Shown: positions 1-10,815 of the stretch, one piece after another
Numbering within the stretch: the stretch's first letter is position 1
Layout: each line of letters starts with the position of its first letter
NCBI RefSeq assembly: GCF_003991405.1
Contig: NZ_RPEN01000154.1
Coordinates: forward strand, 124,001 to 188,000
DNA length: 64,000 nt
Direction of reading: 5' to 3'
Source: Pseudorhodobacter sp. E13
Lineage (GTDB): Bacteria > Pseudomonadota > Alphaproteobacteria > Rhodobacterales > Rhodobacteraceae
Notes under the pieces: model-generated
Told to the model about the DNA's origin: nothing
Databases searched by the model: none
The model's input: only the letters and a program-made list of their open reading frames with translations
Made by a program: the position numbers and the translations under genes

Positions 1-605
1 GCATTCCCGCCCGCCCAAGTGCGGCCCCCAGCCCCACAGCGCTGAGCTTGCGGTCTGACAATGCGGTGTTTCTGAACGGGGTAAAGCTTGATCTGATGGC
101 GGCGGGTTGCTTCGGCGTCCGTGATGGCAAGATCGGGTGCAACGATATGTCTGCCCCCTATCGCTATGATCCGATGGCCCCCGGTGCGGGGTTCGGCGCG
201 GATGAGCATAACGCCCATAACCAGCCCGATGGCACCTACCATTACCACGGCAACCCGATGGCACTGTTCGCGCAAGACAATCCCACAGCCCCCTCGCCCG
301 TCATCGGATTTGCGGCGGATGGCTTTCCGATCTTTGGCAGTTATATCGCCGATGGTGGCAGGTTGCGCAAAGCCACCACGAGTTACCGCTTGAAATCAGG
401 CACCCGGCCCGGTGGGCCCGGTGGCAGCTATGACGGCACCTTTGTCGACGATTGGGTCTATGTCGAAGGTCTGGGTGATCTGGATCGCTGTAATGGCATG
501 GTGCAGGACGGCGTCTATGGCTATGTCGTTACCGAAGATTACCCGCATGTCATGGCTTGCTTTACCGGGACGCCAGACGCGTCTTTCCAGAAACGCCGCC
601 CCTGA
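1..605 (+). CDS. YHYH domain-containing protein, C-terminal part (5' end outside the window)
   Basis: The reading frame is open from the window edge to a TGA at 603-605, so the true start lies upstream; a TTG at 48 is only an internal codon. The protein carries the signature TYHYHGNP about 70 codons after that TTG, followed by a block with GFAADGFPIFG and a CxG-containing tail, as in the YHYH family (Pfam YHYH). Members are usually secreted or periplasmic proteins of unknown function. The product is about 200 residues here. A signal peptide cannot be judged because the N-terminus is missing. No operon partner is evident; the ParA-like gene follows after 95 nt. Confidence 0.8.
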   Translation, partial: IPARPSAAPSPTALSLRSDNAVFLNGVKLDLMAAGCFGVRDGKIGCNDMSAPYRYDPMAPGAGFGADEHNAHNQPDGTYHYHGNPMALFAQDNPTAPSPVIGFAADGFPIFGSYIADGGRLRKATTSYRLKSGTRPGGPGGSYDGTFVDDWVYVEGLGDLDRCNGMVQDGVYGYVVTEDYPHVMACFTGTPDASFQKRRP

Positions 606-700
606 ATCTGGCCGCCCTGCCCTGCTTTGCGCTGCGGCCAAGGGTCGGATGTATTCCTGTTGCGCCTGTGCTATGCTGCATCGCAGCGAAAAGGAATCAC

Positions 701-1336
701 ATGGCCCATATTCTGACGATTGCGCAGCAAAAAGGCGGGGCGGGCAAAACCACCCTTGCGGTGAATTTGGCCATCGCTTTCCTGAAACTTGGCAAAACCG
801 TCGCTCTCTTGGATACCGATCCGCAGGGCTCCTTGGGGCGCTGGTTCATGACGCGGCGCGCCTTGCTGGGCGATGCGGGGGTGGATTTCGCCACCGCCTC
901 GGCTTGGGGTGTTGGCTATGAATGCGAAAAACTGTCCAAAACCAATGACATCGTGATCATCGACACCCCGCCCAAGGTGGATAGTGACCTGAAACCTGCG
1001 CTGCGCGAGGCCGATCTGGTGCTGGTGCCAGTGGGGTCGTCGCTTGTGGATCTTTGGGCCACAGATGGCGTGCTTGATCTGGCCGAACGGGTGAACAAAC
1101 GCTGCCTGATCGTGCTGAACCGGGTGAAATCCGGCACCCGTCTGGCCGAGGAAGTGGCCAGCGCCTCGGATGCGCTGGCTGCCGATGTCGCCTCCACACG
1201 GCTGGGGCAACGCGTTGTCTATGCCGAAACGCTGGGCCAAGGCCTTGGCGCGCCCGAGGCCGGGAAATCCGCAGCCACAGCCGAGGTAACGACGCTGGCT
1301 GCCGAGATTCTGGCTTTGCTGCCCGAAGGCAAGTAG
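701..1336 (+). CDS. ParA/MinD-like P-loop ATPase (orphan)
   Basis: A 211-residue protein starting at ATG 701, preceded by AAGGA at good spacing; a longer open frame from 557 overlaps the upstream gene and was rejected. It has the deviant Walker A motif KGGAGKTT at residues 10-17, DTDPQGS (about residue 40) and IIDTPPK (Walker B/switch). ParA-family ATPases position plasmids, chromosomes or protein clusters through ATP-dependent dimerisation on DNA. No parB-like gene or centromere repeat is visible nearby, so this is an orphan and not part of a recognisable parABS locus. The cargo is unknown. Confidence 0.82.
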   Translation: MAHILTIAQQKGGAGKTTLAVNLAIAFLKLGKTVALLDTDPQGSLGRWFMTRRALLGDAGVDFATASAWGVGYECEKLSKTNDIVIIDTPPKVDSDLKPALREADLVLVPVGSSLVDLWATDGVLDLAERVNKRCLIVLNRVKSGTRLAEEVASASDALAADVASTRLGQRVVYAETLGQGLGAPEAGKSAATAEVTTLAAEILALLPEGK

Positions 1337-1450
1337 CCGACCACCAAAGCGGCATCGCCCTGCGCCGCGCGCGCTTCAAGCTCCAGACCGATTTATTCGT
1401 TTGGGGCTTTGATGCCTGCATGTTTCAAGCTCCCGAATATGGGGGGCATG

Positions 1451-1790
1451 ATGAGCAGTCATTACGGGCTAAACAAAGAGCAGATGGCGCGGCTCCGGCC
1501 GTTCTTTCCGAAGAGCCATGGCAGGCCATGCGTGGATGGCAGGCGCGTCCTAAGCGGAACTATTTTCATCAATAGCAATGGCTTGCGGTGGCGCGATGCA
1601 CTCAGGGAGTATGGTCCTGCGAAGACCCTCTATAACCGCTGGAAGCGGAGGGGCGCTTGCCCAGATGATGCACGGTCTGGCGGCAGAAGCGGCGGTTCCA
1701 AAGACCGTGATGATCCCCTTTCGCGGTTTCAAGGCAAACCGCTGCCGGGCAACGGACGCGATTTACATCAAATCGCTGAAAAATAACGGA
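1451..1790 (+). pseudogene. Decayed IS5-family (IS427-like) transposase fragment
   Basis: From ATG 1451 the frame reads the N-terminus typical of IS5/IS427-group transposases (SSHYGLNKEQMARLRPFF, then GLRWRDALREYGPAKTLYNR). Near 1647-1651 the homology jumps to another frame (LAQMMHGLAAEAAVPKTVMI, ending about 1713), so there is a frameshift with a small deletion. Beyond that the DDE-domain sequence is lost and the DNA becomes AT-richer. No clear terminal inverted repeats or target duplication were found. It is a remnant of a past insertion between the ParA-like gene and nrdJ. Confidence 0.85.
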
Positions 1791-1900
1791 AATCTAGACA
1801 ACGCAATGGCCTGCACCAAGATTTATCATGACAGGCATTTCCCCGAAATTTTGAATTTCGAACGAAATTGCGGCGTCTGATATTTACCGCCTCAGCCCCA

Positions 1901-1936
1901 AAACGCAAAATCGGCGCGGGGAAACCGCGCCGATTT
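1901..1936 (-). terminator. Intrinsic terminator of nrdJ
   Basis: A perfect 12-bp stem, arms 1908-1919 and 1925-1936, with a GGAAA loop. On the minus strand it lies 58 nt after the nrdJ stop and is followed by TTGCGTTTT. Confidence 0.75.
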
Positions 1937-1993
1937 GTTTGTTTTCAGGCTTTGGGACAGGCTTTGCTCGAACTTACAAAACCTCAATACCCA

Positions 1994-4900
1994 TCAGCTA
2001 CAGCCGCTGGTGCCGCCGCAGGTGTTGCACTTCATGCAGGTGCCGTTGCGCACCAGCGTGTAGTTGCCACATTCGCCGCAGGCCTCGCCTTCATAGCCTT
2101 GCATCTTGGCCTTGGTGCGGGCGTCCATGGATACCGCGCCGCTGGCAATCGCCGTGCTGGAGGCCGCGGCCGCATGTGCGGTTTGCGGCACCAGCGTGTT
2201 CAGCACAGACACCGGGTCCATGCCGCTGGCCAGCGCCGAAGCCCCGATCCCGCCTTGCAGCACCGTCAGCTCTTGCGGCAACCGCTTGCGCAGGTAGCCG
2301 GTCGAGGAGATCTGGCGCAGCACTTCCAGACCACGCGTCGCCGCCGCATCATTCACCGGGCTGATGTTGCGTTTGCCTTCGCCTTCGCCGCCGCCCAGAT
2401 CGTCGAACGACGCGCCTTGCGGTTTCACATGGGCCAGATCGGTGCGATCCAGATAAGACACGGCCAATTCACGGAAGATGTAGTCCAGAATGGAGGTCGC
2501 ATTCTTGATGCTGTCATTGCCCTGCACCATGCCCGCGGGTTCGAATTTGGTGAAGGTAAAGGCCTCCACGAATTCTTCCAACGGCACGCCATATTGCAGA
2601 CCAACCGACACCGCGATGGCGAAGTTGTTCATCATGGCGCGGAAGCCCGCCCCTTCCTTGTGCATGTCGATGAAAATCTCGCCCAACTGGCCGTCTTTAT
2701 ACTCGCCCGTGCGCAGATAGACCTTGTGCCCACCGACAACCGCCTTCTGGGTATAGCCCTTGCGGCGCTCTGGCAGCTTTTCGCGATGCGAGCGGACGAT
2801 CTCTTTGATGATGACCTTTTCCACGATCTTTTCGGCCAGCACGATGGCCTTTTCCTGATCGGAGCCGTTGGCCAACACCTCTTCGGCCTCGTCGTCATCT
2901 TCCACCAGCGCGGAGGCGAGGGGCTGCGACAGTTTGGACCCATCGCGATACAGCGCATTTGCCTTGATGCCCAAGGAATGCGACAGCTCATAGGCGGCCA
3001 GCGTTTCCCCGATCGAGGCCGAGTTCGGCATGTTGATCGTTTTGGAAATCGCGCCCGAGATGAAGGACTGCGCCGCCGCCATCATGTGGATATGGCTTTC
3101 AACGCTCAGATAACGCTTGCCTTTCTTGCCGCAGGCATTGGCGCAATCAAAGACCGAATAATGCTCGGGCTTCAGGAAGGGCGCACCTTCCAGCGTCATG
3201 GTGCCGCAAATATGCTCATTCGCCTGTTCCACTTGCGCACGGGTAAAGCCAAGGTGGCGCAGCAGATCGAAGGTCGGATCGGCCAGCTTTTCGGCGGGAA
3301 TACCCAACGTGTTCTTGCAGAAATCCTCGCCCAGCGTCCATTGGTTGAACACAAAGCGGATATCGAAGGCCGAGGCCAGCGCGCCTTCGACCTTTTCAAT
3401 CTCACGCGGGCCAAAGCCGTGACCGACCAGCGAGGAATGGTTGATGCCGGGGCAATTGCCAAGGCTGCCATGCCCAACCGCATAGGCCACGATCTCGGAA
3501 ATCTGCGCCGAGCCATAGCCCAGCTTTTCCAGCGCCGCAGGCACCGACTGGTTGATGATCTTGAAATAGCCGCCGCCAGCCAGTTTCTTGAACTTCACCA
3601 GCGCGAAGTCAGGCTCAATCCCCGTGGTGTCGCAATCCATCACCAGACCGATGGTGCCGGTGGGGGCGATCACGGTGGTTTGGGCATTGCGATAGCCGTG
3701 CTTTTCACCCAGCGCCAGCGCTTCATCCCAAGCGCCTTTTGCAAGCGAAACAAGGGTTTCATCCGGGCAGTTCACCTGATCCAGCGCAACCGGATCGACG
3801 TTCACGCCTTCATAAACGCCGGTTGCATGGGCTGCCGCGCGGTGATTGCGGATCACGCGCAGCATATGCTTGCTGTTCTTGGCATAGCCGGGGAATGCGC
3901 CCAACTCACCCGCCATTTCGGCCGATGTCGCATAGGAAATGCCGGTCATCAGCGCGGTCAGCGCCCCGCACAGCGCGCGCCCCTCATCCGAATCGTAGCC
4001 ATAGCCCATGTTCATCAGCAAACCGCCGATATTGGCATAGCCAAGGCCCAGCGTGCGGAAGTCATAGGACCGCTGCGCGATTTCCTGGCTTGGGAATTGC
4101 GCCATCATCACCGAGATTTCCAGCGTCACCGTCCACAGACGGGTGGCGTGGATATAGGCCTGCGCGTCAAACTTGCCGTCCGTGTAGAAGGTCAGCAGGT
4201 TCATCGAGGCAAGGTTGCAGGCCGTATCATCCAGGAACATATATTCCGAGCACGGGTTCGACCCGCGGATCGCCCCATCTTCGGGGCAGGTGTGCCAAGC
4301 GTTGACGCTGTCGTGGAACTGGATGCCCGGATCGGCACAGGCCCAAGCGGCATGGCCCACTTGCGCCCACAGATCGCGCGCCTTGATGGTCTTGGAAACG
4401 GTGCCATCCTTGCGGTTGATCAAGTCCCAGTTGCCATCTTCCTTCACCGCTTTCAGGAACGCATCGGTCACGCGGATGGAGTTGTTGGAGTTCTGGCCCG
4501 AAACGCTGCTGTAAGCCTCGGAATCCCAATCGGTATCATAGGTCGGGAATTCGATGCTGGTGTGGCCTTGCTTGGCATAATCCAGCACGCGCTTGATGTA
4601 AGTTTCGGGGATAGCGACCTTTTTCGCATCCTTGATCGCGGCTTTCAGGCCGGGGTTGGCGCTGGGGTCATAGGCATCGGCCTCGGCCCCGTCCCATGCT
4701 TTGATCGCGGCGAACAAGGCGTTCAGCTTTTGCTCATGCATCTTGGAGCCAGCGACGATAGAGGCAACCTTTTGCTCCTCGATCACCTTCCAATTGATGA
4801 AATCTTCGATATCGGGGTGGTCGGCATCGACGATCACCATCTTGGCCGCGCGGCGTGTGGTGCCGCCGGATTTGATCGCGCCAGCAGCCCGGTCACCAAT

Positions 4901-5677
4901 TTTCAAAAAGCCCATCAGGCCCGAGGATTTGCCGCCGCCCGACAGTTTCTCCCCTGCCCCGCGCAAGCTGGAAAAGTTGGTGCCGGTGCCAGAGCCGTAT
5001 TTGAACAGACGCGCCTCGCGCACCCACAGATCCATGATGCCGCCATCGCCAACCAGATCATCGGCCACCGACTGGATAAAGCAGGCATGCGGCTGCGGAT
5101 GTTCATAGGCGCTGGTGGATTTCGTCAGCTTACCGGTCTGGTAATCGACATAATAGTGACCCTGCGACGGCCCGTCGATGCCATAAGCCCAATGCAAGCC
5201 GGTGTTGAACCACTGCGGGCTGTTCGGCGCGGCCATCTGGTTGGCAAGCATATAGCGCATTTCGTCATAATAGGTGCGCGCATCGGATTCGGCGGTGAAA
5301 TACCCGCCCTTCCAGCCCCAATAGGTCCAAGCCCCGGCCAGACGGTCAAACACTTGTTTGGCTGAGGTTTCGCCAACAATTCGTTGATCTTGCGGCAGTT
5401 TTTCCAAAGCGGCCTCATCGGGGACCGAGCGCCAGAGGAATTCGGGCACGCCCTTTTCCTTGACCTTCTTCAGCCGCGCCGGAACGCCTGCCTTGCGGAA
5501 ATATTTCTGCGCCAACACGTCCGAGGCGACCTGGCTCCAGCCTGCCGGCACTTCGACCGCGTCATTGCGGAACACAACCTTGCCGTCTGGGTTGCGAATT
5601 TCTGATACCGTGGTGGTAAAATCCATCGCGCCATAGGCGCCTGTGGCTTCCGCCGTGAATTTCCGCTCGATTTTCAT
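1994..5677 (-). CDS. nrdJ: Adenosylcobalamin-dependent (class II) ribonucleotide reductase
   Basis: Makes deoxyribonucleotides for DNA synthesis with an adenosylcobalamin radical, with or without oxygen. The 1227-residue protein starts at ATG 5677 (MKIERKF); an upstream in-frame extension to 5734 lacks support. Visible family features are [29 protein letters not shown] (active-site Cys and radical-handling loop), [19 protein letters not shown], and a C-terminal Cys cluster (CGECGN, then [13 protein letters not shown]) that acts as redox shuttle and metal site in this family. It is alone on its strand, with a strong terminator behind it. The upstream region carries NrdR-box-like palindromes, suggesting repression by NrdR. 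No cobalamin riboswitch box was found in the leader. Confidence 0.97.
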   Translation of the reverse strand: MKIERKFTAEATGAYGAMDFTTTVSEIRNPDGKVVFRNDAVEVPAGWSQVASDVLAQKYFRKAGVPARLKKVKEKGVPEFLWRSVPDEAALEKLPQDQRIVGETSAKQVFDRLAGAWTYWGWKGGYFTAESDARTYYDEMRYMLANQMAAPNSPQWFNTGLHWAYGIDGPSQGHYYVDYQTGKLTKSTSAYEHPQPHACFIQSVADDLVGDGGIMDLWVREARLFKYGSGTGTNFSSLRGAGEKLSGGGKSSGLMGFLKIGDRAAGAIKSGGTTRRAAKMVIVDADHPDIEDFINWKVIEEQKVASIVAGSKMHEQKLNALFAAIKAWDGAEADAYDPSANPGLKAAIKDAKKVAIPETYIKRVLDYAKQGHTSIEFPTYDTDWDSEAYSSVSGQNSNNSIRVTDAFLKAVKEDGNWDLINRKDGTVSKTIKARDLWAQVGHAAWACADPGIQFHDSVNAWHTCPEDGAIRGSNPCSEYMFLDDTACNLASMNLLTFYTDGKFDAQAYIHATRLWTVTLEISVMMAQFPSQEIAQRSYDFRTLGLGYANIGGLLMNMGYGYDSDEGRALCGALTALMTGISYATSAEMAGELGAFPGYAKNSKHMLRVIRNHRAAAHATGVYEGVNVDPVALDQVNCPDETLVSLAKGAWDEALALGEKHGYRNAQTTVIAPTGTIGLVMDCDTTGIEPDFALVKFKKLAGGGYFKIINQSVPAALEKLGYGSAQISEIVAYAVGHGSLGNCPGINHSSLVGHGFGPREIEKVEGALASAFDIRFVFNQWTLGEDFCKNTLGIPAEKLADPTFDLLRHLGFTRAQVEQANEHICGTMTLEGAPFLKPEHYSVFDCANACGKKGKRYLSVESHIHMMAAAQSFISGAISKTINMPNSASIGETLAAYELSHSLGIKANALYRDGSKLSQPLASALVEDDDEAEEVLANGSDQEKAIVLAEKIVEKVIIKEIVRSHREKLPERRKGYTQKAVVGGHKVYLRTGEYKDGQLGEIFIDMHKEGAGFRAMMNNFAIAVSVGLQYGVPLEEFVEAFTFTKFEPAGMVQGNDSIKNATSILDYIFRELAVSYLDRTDLAHVKPQGASFDDLGGGEGEGKRNISPVNDAAATRGLEVLRQISSTGYLRKRLPQELTVLQGGIGASALASGMDPVSVLNTLVPQTAHAAAASSTAIASGAVSMDARTKAKMQGYEGEACGECGNYTLVRNGTCMKCNTCGGTSGCS

Positions 5678-5700
5678 ACTGCCCCGTCTCCGACTTGTTG

Positions 5701-5719
5701 CGAATGCGTCCTGCATTCG
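5701..5719. repeat. Perfect inverted repeat in the nrdJ leader
   Basis: Arms CGAATGC and GCATTCG separated by 5 nt, about 24 nt upstream of the nrdJ start codon. It may be an RNA hairpin near the ribosome site or an operator. The function is unknown. Confidence 0.5.
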
Positions 5720-5827
5720 ATTGCTTCCCGACACACAAACGTCGCCACCACGCGGGCTTACGCTCGCGTGCCACCAGCCCCGTTGAAAGAGGTCTTGGGC
5801 AGCCCATGGTTCGATTGTTGCATTGCG

Positions 5828-5843
5828 CCACTAGATATAGTGG
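5828..5843. promoter_or_regulatory. NrdR box upstream of nrdJ
   Basis: CCACTAGATATAGTGG is a near-perfect palindrome matching the NrdR-box pattern (ACACWATATATWGTGT-like), 151 nt upstream of the nrdJ start. NrdR is the dATP/ATP-sensing repressor of ribonucleotide reductase genes. Boxes are normally paired about 31 bp apart; no second box was found at that distance. Confidence 0.7.
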
Positions 5844-6090
5844 TGATCTGCGGCGCTCGGACAAACTGTCGTAATTCCGTCGCTGGATCAACGGATAATT
5901 TACGGTTCTCCACAGATTTTTCGTCCCCTGTGGGTCAAATTTGGCTTGCCCTGCGATTCTGCACCAAATGGTCAATTTTGCCCCTTGGGCCGGATCAGCA
6001 CCGCCACCCTGCCCCGGCCTTCCCGCATTCCCTTTGTTTTTGGCCCCTTTACCACGGATAGCTGATAATCCGCATGAAAGGCGATATCTC

Positions 6091-6106
6091 TACTATATCT
6101 TGTGTA
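6091..6106. promoter_or_regulatory. Second, weaker NrdR-box-like palindrome
   Basis: TACTATATCTTGTGTA matches the NrdR-box core ACTATATCTTGTGT. It lies about 263 bp (centre to centre) from the first box and 217 nt upstream of the first DUF533 gene. It could be a remote nrdJ operator or a chance match. Confidence 0.45.
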
Positions 6107-6322
6107 GGCGCAGAATCACCCAAGCCGCGCAAAAACCCGGTGTTGCAGCCGTGCCGCGCCGCAAGAAACTGTTTGTCCCAGCGGCAGGCCGGGCAGGCCC
6201 ACAGACTCAGTCCGCGTGACGCAAAGCCCGAGTCTTTCCCCTTGTCTGGCCCTGCCCAAATCCCGACCCTGTTGTGCGAAGGTGCCGGGCCGTTTCGCCC
6301 GCCCCATATAGCAGGAGAACCC

Positions 6323-7150
6323 ATGAGCCTTGTTTCAACCCTTGCCAAAGTTGCCATCGGCGTTGCCATTGCCAAAGGCGTCAGCCATGTGTCCAAGAAC
6401 GGCCTTCCGGGGGGCGCGGCGGGCAGCGGTCGCAGCTATGCCCCGCAAACGCCGGGTGGTTTGGGCGATATGATGGGCAGTATCCTTGGCCCTAAATCCG
6501 GGACCAGCAGCGCCAATCAAGGCGGGCTTGGTGGATTGCTGGACCAGCTTGCGGGCCAATCCGGTGCCAAACGCCCGACCACCAGCCGCAAGGCCCCGCC
6601 ATCGGGGCTGGAGGATTTGCTGGGCAGTCTGACGGGGGCGCAGCGCGGTGCTGCGGGTGGCAGCACGGGGGGCTTGGGCGATATGCTTGGCGGGCTGTTG
6701 GGCGGTGGGGCCGCCGCAGGGGGCTTGGGCGGTTTGGGCGGTATGCTCAATGATGTGATGAACGGCCAAACCCCCAAGGCTACCCCGAACGCCACACAAG
6801 AAGCCGCCGCAGGGCTGATGCTGAAAGCCATGGTGCAGGCCGCCAAATCCGACGGCAAACTGGATCAGGCCGAGAAGCAAAAGCTGATGCAAAGCCTTGG
6901 CGATGCCGACCCGAAAGAGCTGGATTTTGTGAACGCATTGCTGGCCCAGCCCGTCGATATCGCGGCCTTTGTCGATGAGGTGCCGCGCGGGATGGAAGAA
7001 CAGGTCTATCTGATGTCGCTGATGGCCATCGACCTCGACAGCCAATCCGAGGCGCAATATCTGCACGATCTGGCCAGCGCCTTGGGCTTTGACAAAGCGC
7101 AGGTGAACCAGATCCACGATCAGGCCGGGGCACAGCGCCTTTACGCCTGA
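6323..7150 (+). CDS. DUF533 domain-containing protein, paralogue 1
   Basis: A 275-residue protein starting at ATG 6323 behind CAGGAG; the longer frame from 6074 has no ribosome site. The N-terminal 25 residues (LVSTLAKVAIGVAIAKGVSH) form a hydrophobic or amphipathic helix. Residues about 30-150 are a low-complexity Gly/Ser/Leu region with repeated GGLGDML-type units. The C-terminal 120 residues are an all-helical DUF533/TerB-like domain with acidic LDLDSQSEAQYLHDLA. E. coli YebE is a family member of unknown function, possibly envelope-associated. It is the first of a tandem pair with the next gene. Confidence 0.85.
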   Translation: MSLVSTLAKVAIGVAIAKGVSHVSKNGLPGGAAGSGRSYAPQTPGGLGDMMGSILGPKSGTSSANQGGLGGLLDQLAGQSGAKRPTTSRKAPPSGLEDLLGSLTGAQRGAAGGSTGGLGDMLGGLLGGGAAAGGLGGLGGMLNDVMNGQTPKATPNATQEAAAGLMLKAMVQAAKSDGKLDQAEKQKLMQSLGDADPKELDFVNALLAQPVDIAAFVDEVPRGMEEQVYLMSLMAIDLDSQSEAQYLHDLASALGFDKAQVNQIHDQAGAQRLYA

Positions 7151-7240
7151 CCGACGGCAAAGCCCGCCCGGCCCCTCTTGTATTTTCACACTGCGACAAC
7201 ACATTGAAGCATGAACACGTGGAATAACGGGAGGGGCCAG

Positions 7241-7942
7241 ATGGGTCTTGTGTCTACTTTGTCAAAGGTTGCCTTGGGGATTGTCATCGCCAAAGGGGTC
7301 AGCCATGTGCAACGCAACGGGATGCCAAAACTCAGCGGCCCCGGCAGCCTGCTTGACAGCCTTGGGCAGAATTCCAAGGCCGACCACGCAGGCCGCGCGC
7401 CCCATAGCAACAGCCTTGGCGGCTTGCTGAGCAAAGTCGGCGGCGCGGGCTTGGGCGGCACCGCCCTTGGTGGCCTGTTGGGCGGCCCGCAATCGCCGCC
7501 AGCCCCCACTCCTCCCCCCGGCCCTGCCAGCAAAGGCCCGGTGTTCAATCAGGCCATCGTCGGCCATGTGCTGCCGGAACCGCAAAGCGAAACCCTCGCC
7601 GCGGCCCTTCTGCTCAAGGCCATGGTGCAGGCGGCCATGGCCGATGGTGTGCTGGATGACAAGGAACGCGACAAGCTGATGCAGCACATGGGCGATGCCA
7701 CCGATGAAGAGATCGAATTCGTCAGCCGGCTGATGGATCAACCCGTCGACGTGGCCGGCCTTGCCGCCGATGTGCCCGACGGGATGGAAGAGCAGGTTTA
7801 TCTTGTCTCTGCCCTCGCCATCGACCTCGACAGCCGGGCCGAGGCGCAATACCTGCATGATCTGGCTGCGGCCCTTGGGCTGAATGAATCCATGGTCAAC
7901 GATATCCACCGTCAGGCCAATATCCCGCCGCTTTACGCCTGA
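7241..7942 (+). CDS. DUF533 domain-containing protein, paralogue 2
   Basis: A 233-residue protein. ATG 7241 is chosen because GGGAGGGG lies just upstream; an ATG at 7211 in the same frame has no such site. It shares the N-terminal helix (GLVSTLSKVALGIVIAKGVSH) and the C-terminal TerB-like helical domain (AIDLDSRAEAQYLHDLAAAL) with the preceding gene, while the linker between them is shorter and Pro/Gly-rich. The gap between the two genes is 90 nt. This is a tandem duplication with diverged linkers. The function is unknown. Confidence 0.85.
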   Translation: MGLVSTLSKVALGIVIAKGVSHVQRNGMPKLSGPGSLLDSLGQNSKADHAGRAPHSNSLGGLLSKVGGAGLGGTALGGLLGGPQSPPAPTPPPGPASKGPVFNQAIVGHVLPEPQSETLAAALLLKAMVQAAMADGVLDDKERDKLMQHMGDATDEEIEFVSRLMDQPVDVAGLAADVPDGMEEQVYLVSALAIDLDSRAEAQYLHDLAAALGLNESMVNDIHRQANIPPLYA

Positions 7943-8070
7943 CCCATCTGCCGCGCGGCTCTGCGTTTTTCGCCCTGGTTTCGGGCAAAAAGGGTGGAGC
8001 CTGCGCCACAAACTGCGTAAATGGTCCTTGAACCAGCAAGACGACCAGAAGCGGTGGGGCGCAAAGCGGC

Positions 8071-8490
8071 ATGGCCAAAGATATTATCGCCAGATGTGAG
8101 GCCAAAGGCCTGCGCATGACCGAGCAACGCCGCGTGATCGCCCGCGTCATCGGTGCCGCCGAAGATCACCCGGATGTGGAGGAGCTGTATAACCGCGCCT
8201 CTGCCATTGATCCGCGCATTTCCATCGCCACCGTCTATCGCAGCGTCAAACTGTTCGAGGAATCAGGCATTCTGGAACGGCTGGAATTCGGTGATGGCCG
8301 CGCCCGCTATGAAGATGCCGAACGCGACCACCACGACCATCTGATCGACATGCATTCCGGCGAGGTCATCGAATTCGTCGACCCCGAGATCGAGGCCTTG
8401 CAGGAACGCATCGCCGCCCGGCTTGGCTATCGGCTGAAGGGGCACCGGCTGGAACTTTACGGCGTCCCGGTCAAAGCCTCCTCGAAATGA
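8071..8490 (+). CDS. fur: Fur-family metal-responsive repressor (Mur/Fur-like)
   Basis: A 139-residue regulator. The winged-helix N-terminal half has MTEQRRVIARVI and ISIATVYRSVKLFEESGI (recognition helix). The dimerisation half has the metal-binding HHDHLID followed by VIEF and an ending LELYGVP. The region after HHDHL lacks the CxxC seen in classical Fur. The overall pattern resembles alphaproteobacterial Mur, the manganese-responsive Fur homologue, so the sensed metal is probably Mn or Fe. It lacks the HHH haem motif expected of Irr. The stop overlaps the start of the downstream EamA transporter as ATGA, so the two are translationally coupled. Confidence 0.9.
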   Translation: MAKDIIARCEAKGLRMTEQRRVIARVIGAAEDHPDVEELYNRASAIDPRISIATVYRSVKLFEESGILERLEFGDGRARYEDAERDHHDHLIDMHSGEVIEFVDPEIEALQERIAARLGYRLKGHRLELYGVPVKASSK

Positions 8491-9401
8491 GCAGCGCCGA
8501 CAACACCCGCGCCAGCCTGTTGATGCTGGGGTCGATGGCGGCCTTCGCGCTGGAGGATGTGTTTCTCAAACGCGCCGCCACGGCCCTGCATCCGGGGCAA
8601 GTCATCGCGATGCTTGGCTTTGCGGGGGCGCTGTGTTTCTGGGCGGTGGCGGCGGCCAAGGGCCAACCCATCCTGACCCGTCGCGCGCTGACCGGGGCGG
8701 CGCTTATCCGGTCGCTGTCCGAAGCGGGGGCGAGCATGCTTTACATCACCGCCCTTGCGCTGATCCCGCTGTCGGTCAATGTCGCCCTTCTGCAAGCCTC
8801 GCCGCTGGTCGTGACCATGGGCGCGGCCTTGGTGCTGCGCGAACCCGTGGGCTGGCGGCGCTGGTCGGCGATTGTCGCAGGCTTTCTTGGCGTTCTCATC
8901 ATCCTGCGCCCCGGCACCGATGCGTTTCAGGCCGCGGGCCTGCTGACAGTGGCCGCCGTCATCATCTTGGCCGCGCGCGATCTGTCCACCCGCATCATGC
9001 CTGCCGATATCGGCACGTTTCAGCTGACCACCTGGGCCTATATCGCGCTGGTTCCCGCAGGGCTTTTGCTGATGGCACTGGACCGGACCCGGTTTGCCGC
9101 CATTAACCCTGCCGATTGGGGCGATCTGACGCTTGCGCTGCTGACCGGGCTTGTCGGCTATGTCGCCGTGACCGCCGCCATGCGCATAGGCGAGGTGTCC
9201 TTCGTCGCCCCGTTCCGCTATGCCCGCCTTGTCTTTGCCCTCATCCTCGCCGCGATCTTCTTTGGCGAACGTCCAGACGCGCTGATGCTGGCCGGGGCCG
9301 CGCTGATCATCGGCTCTGGCCTCTATACTTTCGCCCGCGAACGCCGCTTGCGCCGCCGCATTGTCCATGAAGCGCTTTCCAAACCGCCTGTCGCAGGGTA
9401 A
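8487..9401 (+). CDS. EamA/DMT-family transporter
   Basis: A 304-residue integral membrane protein with about ten predicted transmembrane helices arranged as two EamA repeats (roughly residues 8-140 and 150-285). It starts at ATG 8487, overlapping the fur stop by 4 nt. Drug/metabolite transporters export amino acids, metabolites or toxic compounds; the substrate cannot be read from sequence. Coupling to a Fur-family regulator hints at coordinated expression but not necessarily at metal transport. The C-terminus is basic (ARERRLRRR). It is the first of three EamA-superfamily genes in the window. Confidence 0.88.
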   Translation: MSSADNTRASLLMLGSMAAFALEDVFLKRAATALHPGQVIAMLGFAGALCFWAVAAAKGQPILTRRALTGAALIRSLSEAGASMLYITALALIPLSVNVALLQASPLVVTMGAALVLREPVGWRRWSAIVAGFLGVLIILRPGTDAFQAAGLLTVAAVIILAARDLSTRIMPADIGTFQLTTWAYIALVPAGLLLMALDRTRFAAINPADWGDLTLALLTGLVGYVAVTAAMRIGEVSFVAPFRYARLVFALILAAIFFGERPDALMLAGAALIIGSGLYTFARERRLRRRIVHEALSKPPVAG

Positions 9402-10721
<1,320 letters not shown>

Positions 10722-10730
10722 GCCACTCAA

Positions 10731-10765
10731 CCCCCGCCCGGACCAAGGGCGGGGGCTTGCCTTTC
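10731..10765 (+). terminator. Hairpin terminator behind eno
   Basis: Perfect 9-bp G+C stem, arms 10731-10739 and 10747-10755, 7-nt loop, then CTTGCCTTTC. The T-tract is weak. It lies between convergent genes and may act on both strands. Confidence 0.6.
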
Positions 10766-10815
10766 ATCTATTCCTAAATATCCAAATCACGGCCCCAACC
10801 ATTGGGCCGACCCTT

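Larger units (their letters stand above)
5678..6322. other. 645-bp divergent regulatory region between nrdJ and the DUF533 genes
   Basis: No convincing gene is present; the short open frames lack ribosome sites and homology. The region holds a hairpin in the nrdJ leader (5701-5719), two NrdR-like boxes (5828-5843 and 6091-6106) and an inverted repeat CCACAG N12 CTGTGG at 5910-5933. The middle is comparatively AT-rich. Confidence 0.6.

Noticed and set aside
701-1336. A parABS plasmid-partition locus
   Set aside because: No parB-like gene or parS-like repeats are near; only a single ParA-like ATPase is present.
1868-5365. A very long open frame (over 1100 codons) antisense to nrdJ
   Set aside because: It mirrors a GC-rich coding gene, has no family match and no ribosome site; nrdJ on the other strand is certain.
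5678-6322. Cobalamin riboswitch controlling the B12-dependent reductase
   Set aside because: No B12-box-like sequence was found in the nrdJ leader.
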